Shown: positions 61,527 to 64,000 of the stretch, one piece after another
Layout: each line of letters begins with the position of its first letter
Position numbering within the stretch: position 1 is the stretch's first letter
Source: Sphingomonas mali NBRC 15500
Lineage (GTDB): Bacteria; Pseudomonadota; Alphaproteobacteria; Sphingomonadales; Sphingomonadaceae
Direction: 5' to 3'
Length of the DNA: 64,000 bases
Assembly: GCF_001598415.1 (NCBI RefSeq)
Contig: NZ_BCYX01000001.1
Location: 248,001 to 312,000, forward strand
The notes under the pieces: model-generated
What the model saw: only the letters and a program-made list of their open reading frames with translations
Database searches by the model: none
What the model was told of the DNA's origin: nothing
Translations under genes and position numbers: made by a program

Positions 61527-62481
61527 AGGCACGATAGTCGGACGGCGTCATGCCGAACCGTTCGCGAAACAGCCGCCCCAGATACGCGGCATCGCAAAAC
61601 CCCCATCGCTCGGCGATGTCCGCGATACGGTCGTGCTCGGTGGACTCACCAAGCGCCGCCGCGACACTCTCCAGCCGGCGCTGCCTGATATAGGCATGCA
61701 CACCGCCCTCATCCTCGAACAGACGGTAAAGCGCGGAACGCGAGATGCCCAACGCGCGGCACAAGGTGGCGACGGTCAGCGTCGCCGAGCCAAGTCGCGC
61801 CTCTATCTCCGCCCGCGCACGCGTCATGGCGGCGCCTGCCACTGCCTCGGGCGTCGCGCGGCCGCCGCGTTCCTGCGCCACGGCAACCGCGAGCAGATCC
61901 ATGACGGTCCCCGCCAGCCGTGCGCCGTGATCGACCGACAGATGATCGGCATGACGCCAGATCTGCCGCAAATGCTCACGGAGCAGTGCGGCGGTGGAGG
62001 GAGGAATTGCCAGGCCGTGGAGCGAGCGAACGCTCGGCAGATATCGTTCGGCTAGCGCGCGCGGGACGTGGAAATAGGCGGTAGAGCTCGCCTCCGACAC
62101 ATGATGCTGCGGCTGTGCCATATCGGTGAGCAACGTCGATTCGCCGAGCGCATCGAGCGCGGCGCCGTTCATGTCCCCCACCGCCCCGCCGCGAAACCGC
62201 ACGTTGACGACGAGATCGTCGACGCCATCGGCAGCCGCCATTGCCCGGGTCCGCTCGAACGATTGCCCGGAGATCGTCGAAAAATGAATCTTGAGCGGTC
62301 CCAGCATCACCAGATCCGTGGCGACGTCGAACGGCTCGTGCGGACGTGTTTCGTACAACCGCCCGACGGTCGATGGCGAACGACTGCACCACGCCTCGTG
62401 CCGATCGCGTTCGGGCAAATCGCTCGTTGCAAACCGACCGCCGAAAAGCGACGCGCCGACATGAGACACATCAACGACCAT
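61474..62481 (-). CDS. AraC-family regulator with AraC-binding-like N-domain
   Basis: A 335-residue regulator. The N-terminal part (about 25-200) matches the AraC-binding-like domain (for example STAYFHVPRALAERYLPSVRSLHGLAIP). The C-terminal double helix-turn-helix (about 225-320) has ATLCRALGISRSALYRLFEDEGGVHAYIRQRRLE (split) and IADIAERWGFCDAAYLGRLFRERFGMTPSDYR. It probably activates a catabolic or stress gene elsewhere; no obvious target adjoins it. The 131-bp gap to obgE carries both promoters. Confidence 0.92.
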   Translation of the reverse strand: MVVDVSHVGASLFGGRFATSDLPERDRHEAWCSRSPSTVGRLYETRPHEPFDVATDLVMLGPLKIHFSTISGQSFERTRAMAAADGVDDLVVNVRFRGGAVGDMNGAALDALGESTLLTDMAQPQHHVSEASSTAYFHVPRALAERYLPSVRSLHGLAIPPSTAALLREHLRQIWRHADHLSVDHGARLAGTVMDLLAVAVAQERGGRATPEAVAGAAMTRARAEIEARLGSATLTVATLCRALGISRSALYRLFEDEGGVHAYIRQRRLESVAAALGESTEHDRIADIAERWGFCDAAYLGRLFRERFGMTPSDYRAFSRSRPALQSSETPRAA

Positions 62482-62603
62482 CTTGATACCCCCGCGCTTC
62501 CCTTATGTGCGCTGCAGCAAGAAAGGCAATTGCCTTGGATCAAGCGGCGTTCGAATACGGGAATGGCGGTCGGGGGGTTAGCAGCGCGGCGTTACGCGGC
62601 TAA

Positions 62604-63659
<1,056 letters not shown>

Positions 63660-63707
63660 TCGTTTCGCCGGTAGCGGGACGGCGCGACGCTCGCTAAGCG
63701 GAGCGCG

Positions 63708-64000
63708 ATGTCGAAGACTTCGCTCTTTGCCGCGGCGCACTGCCCGCGCTTGATCGTCAAGGTCGGATCGTCGCTGCTCGTGTCGCCGGAAGGCGAAGTG
63801 CGGCGCGACTGGCTGGCAGGACTGGCCGCTGACATCGCCGTAGCGGTGCGGGCCGGACAGCAGGTCGCGATCGTCTCGTCGGGCGCGATCGCGCTCGGCG
63901 CTCGGCGCCTAAAGCTCACCAAAGGCGGACGCGCGAGCCTGGAAGATGCGCAAGCGGCCGCGGCGACCGGCCAGATCGCGCTGAGCCAGGTCTGGGCCGA
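63708..64000 (+). CDS. proB: Glutamate 5-kinase, N-terminal part
   Basis: The first 97 codons lie in the window. [25 protein letters not shown] and [16 protein letters not shown] (the GSS and SSGA nucleotide-binding motifs), with [18 protein letters not shown], identify the amino-acid-kinase domain of ProB. It phosphorylates glutamate in the first step of proline synthesis. The gene continues past 64000; the C-terminal PUA domain cannot be assessed. It is probably transcribed with obgE. Confidence 0.95.
   Translation, partial: MSKTSLFAAAHCPRLIVKVGSSLLVSPEGEVRRDWLAGLAADIAVAVRAGQQVAIVSSGAIALGARRLKLTKGGRASLEDAQAAAATGQIALSQVWA

Overview
The window is GC-rich, densely packed chromosomal DNA that looks like a Sphingomonas-type alphaproteobacterium (Sphingomonadales). 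The main reasons are four TonB-dependent receptors, a receptor / LacI / tryptophan-halogenase-family / cupin / GH97 sugar locus, FecI-FecR signalling, and the housekeeping run rplU-rpmA-GNAT-(regulators)-obgE-proB at the right end. No plasmid, phage or CRISPR signature was seen. Family assignments come from reading motifs and domain architecture by eye; no database search was run.

Layout. 1-2.85 kb: an EmrAB-type efflux locus. A TetR repressor, a hotdog thioesterase and the start of an HlyD/EmrA adaptor run leftward; an EmrB-type MFS pump runs rightward; a perfect inverted repeat lies between them. 2.85-9.8 kb: leftward genes for a DUF3857/transglutaminase/TPR protein, a thiolase-like protein and an M13 metallopeptidase. 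9.9-14.8 kb: a 3-methylcrotonyl-CoA carboxylase operon (mccB ... mccA) interrupted by a DUF559 nuclease-like gene flanked by inverted GC-rich repeats, and by two tandem SnoaL-like paralogues. 14.9-17 kb: glutamine-dependent NAD synthetase. 17-24.3 kb: an ECF sigma / FecR / STN-type TonB receptor relay followed by a large autotransporter. 24.4-26.2 kb: cutC and a Tat-exported Ntn-type asparaginase. 26.3-28.8 kb: an AsmA protein and a tiny hypothetical gene.

28.9-37.3 kb: a probable uptake and catabolic island. One arm has a TetR gene, a TonB receptor and a BesA/YbbA-like esterase; the divergent arm has an MFS carrier, an amidase and an acyl-adenylate ligase. 37.4-49.9 kb: a carbohydrate locus with a LacI regulator, an SLC45/MalY-like sugar MFS, a very large TonB receptor, a tryptophan-halogenase-family flavoprotein, a degenerate paralogue of it, a JmjC-like cupin and a GH97 glycosidase. 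The genes read as outer-membrane capture, periplasmic hydrolysis and inner-membrane import of alpha-glycosides.

50-55.6 kb: a signalling module made of a lone receiver protein, an OmpR-type regulator, a LysM-FecR exported protein, a CHASE2 histidine kinase and a lipoprotein. Phased GTTAC direct repeats precede the OmpR gene. 55.8-64 kb: tRNA-Ser(CGA), hspQ, a fourth TonB receptor, rplU, rpmA, an acetyltransferase, a TetR regulator, a small zinc-ribbon-like protein, an AraC regulator, obgE and the start of proB. Many neighbours are joined by ATGA/GTGA/TTGA overlaps, which I used to choose starts.
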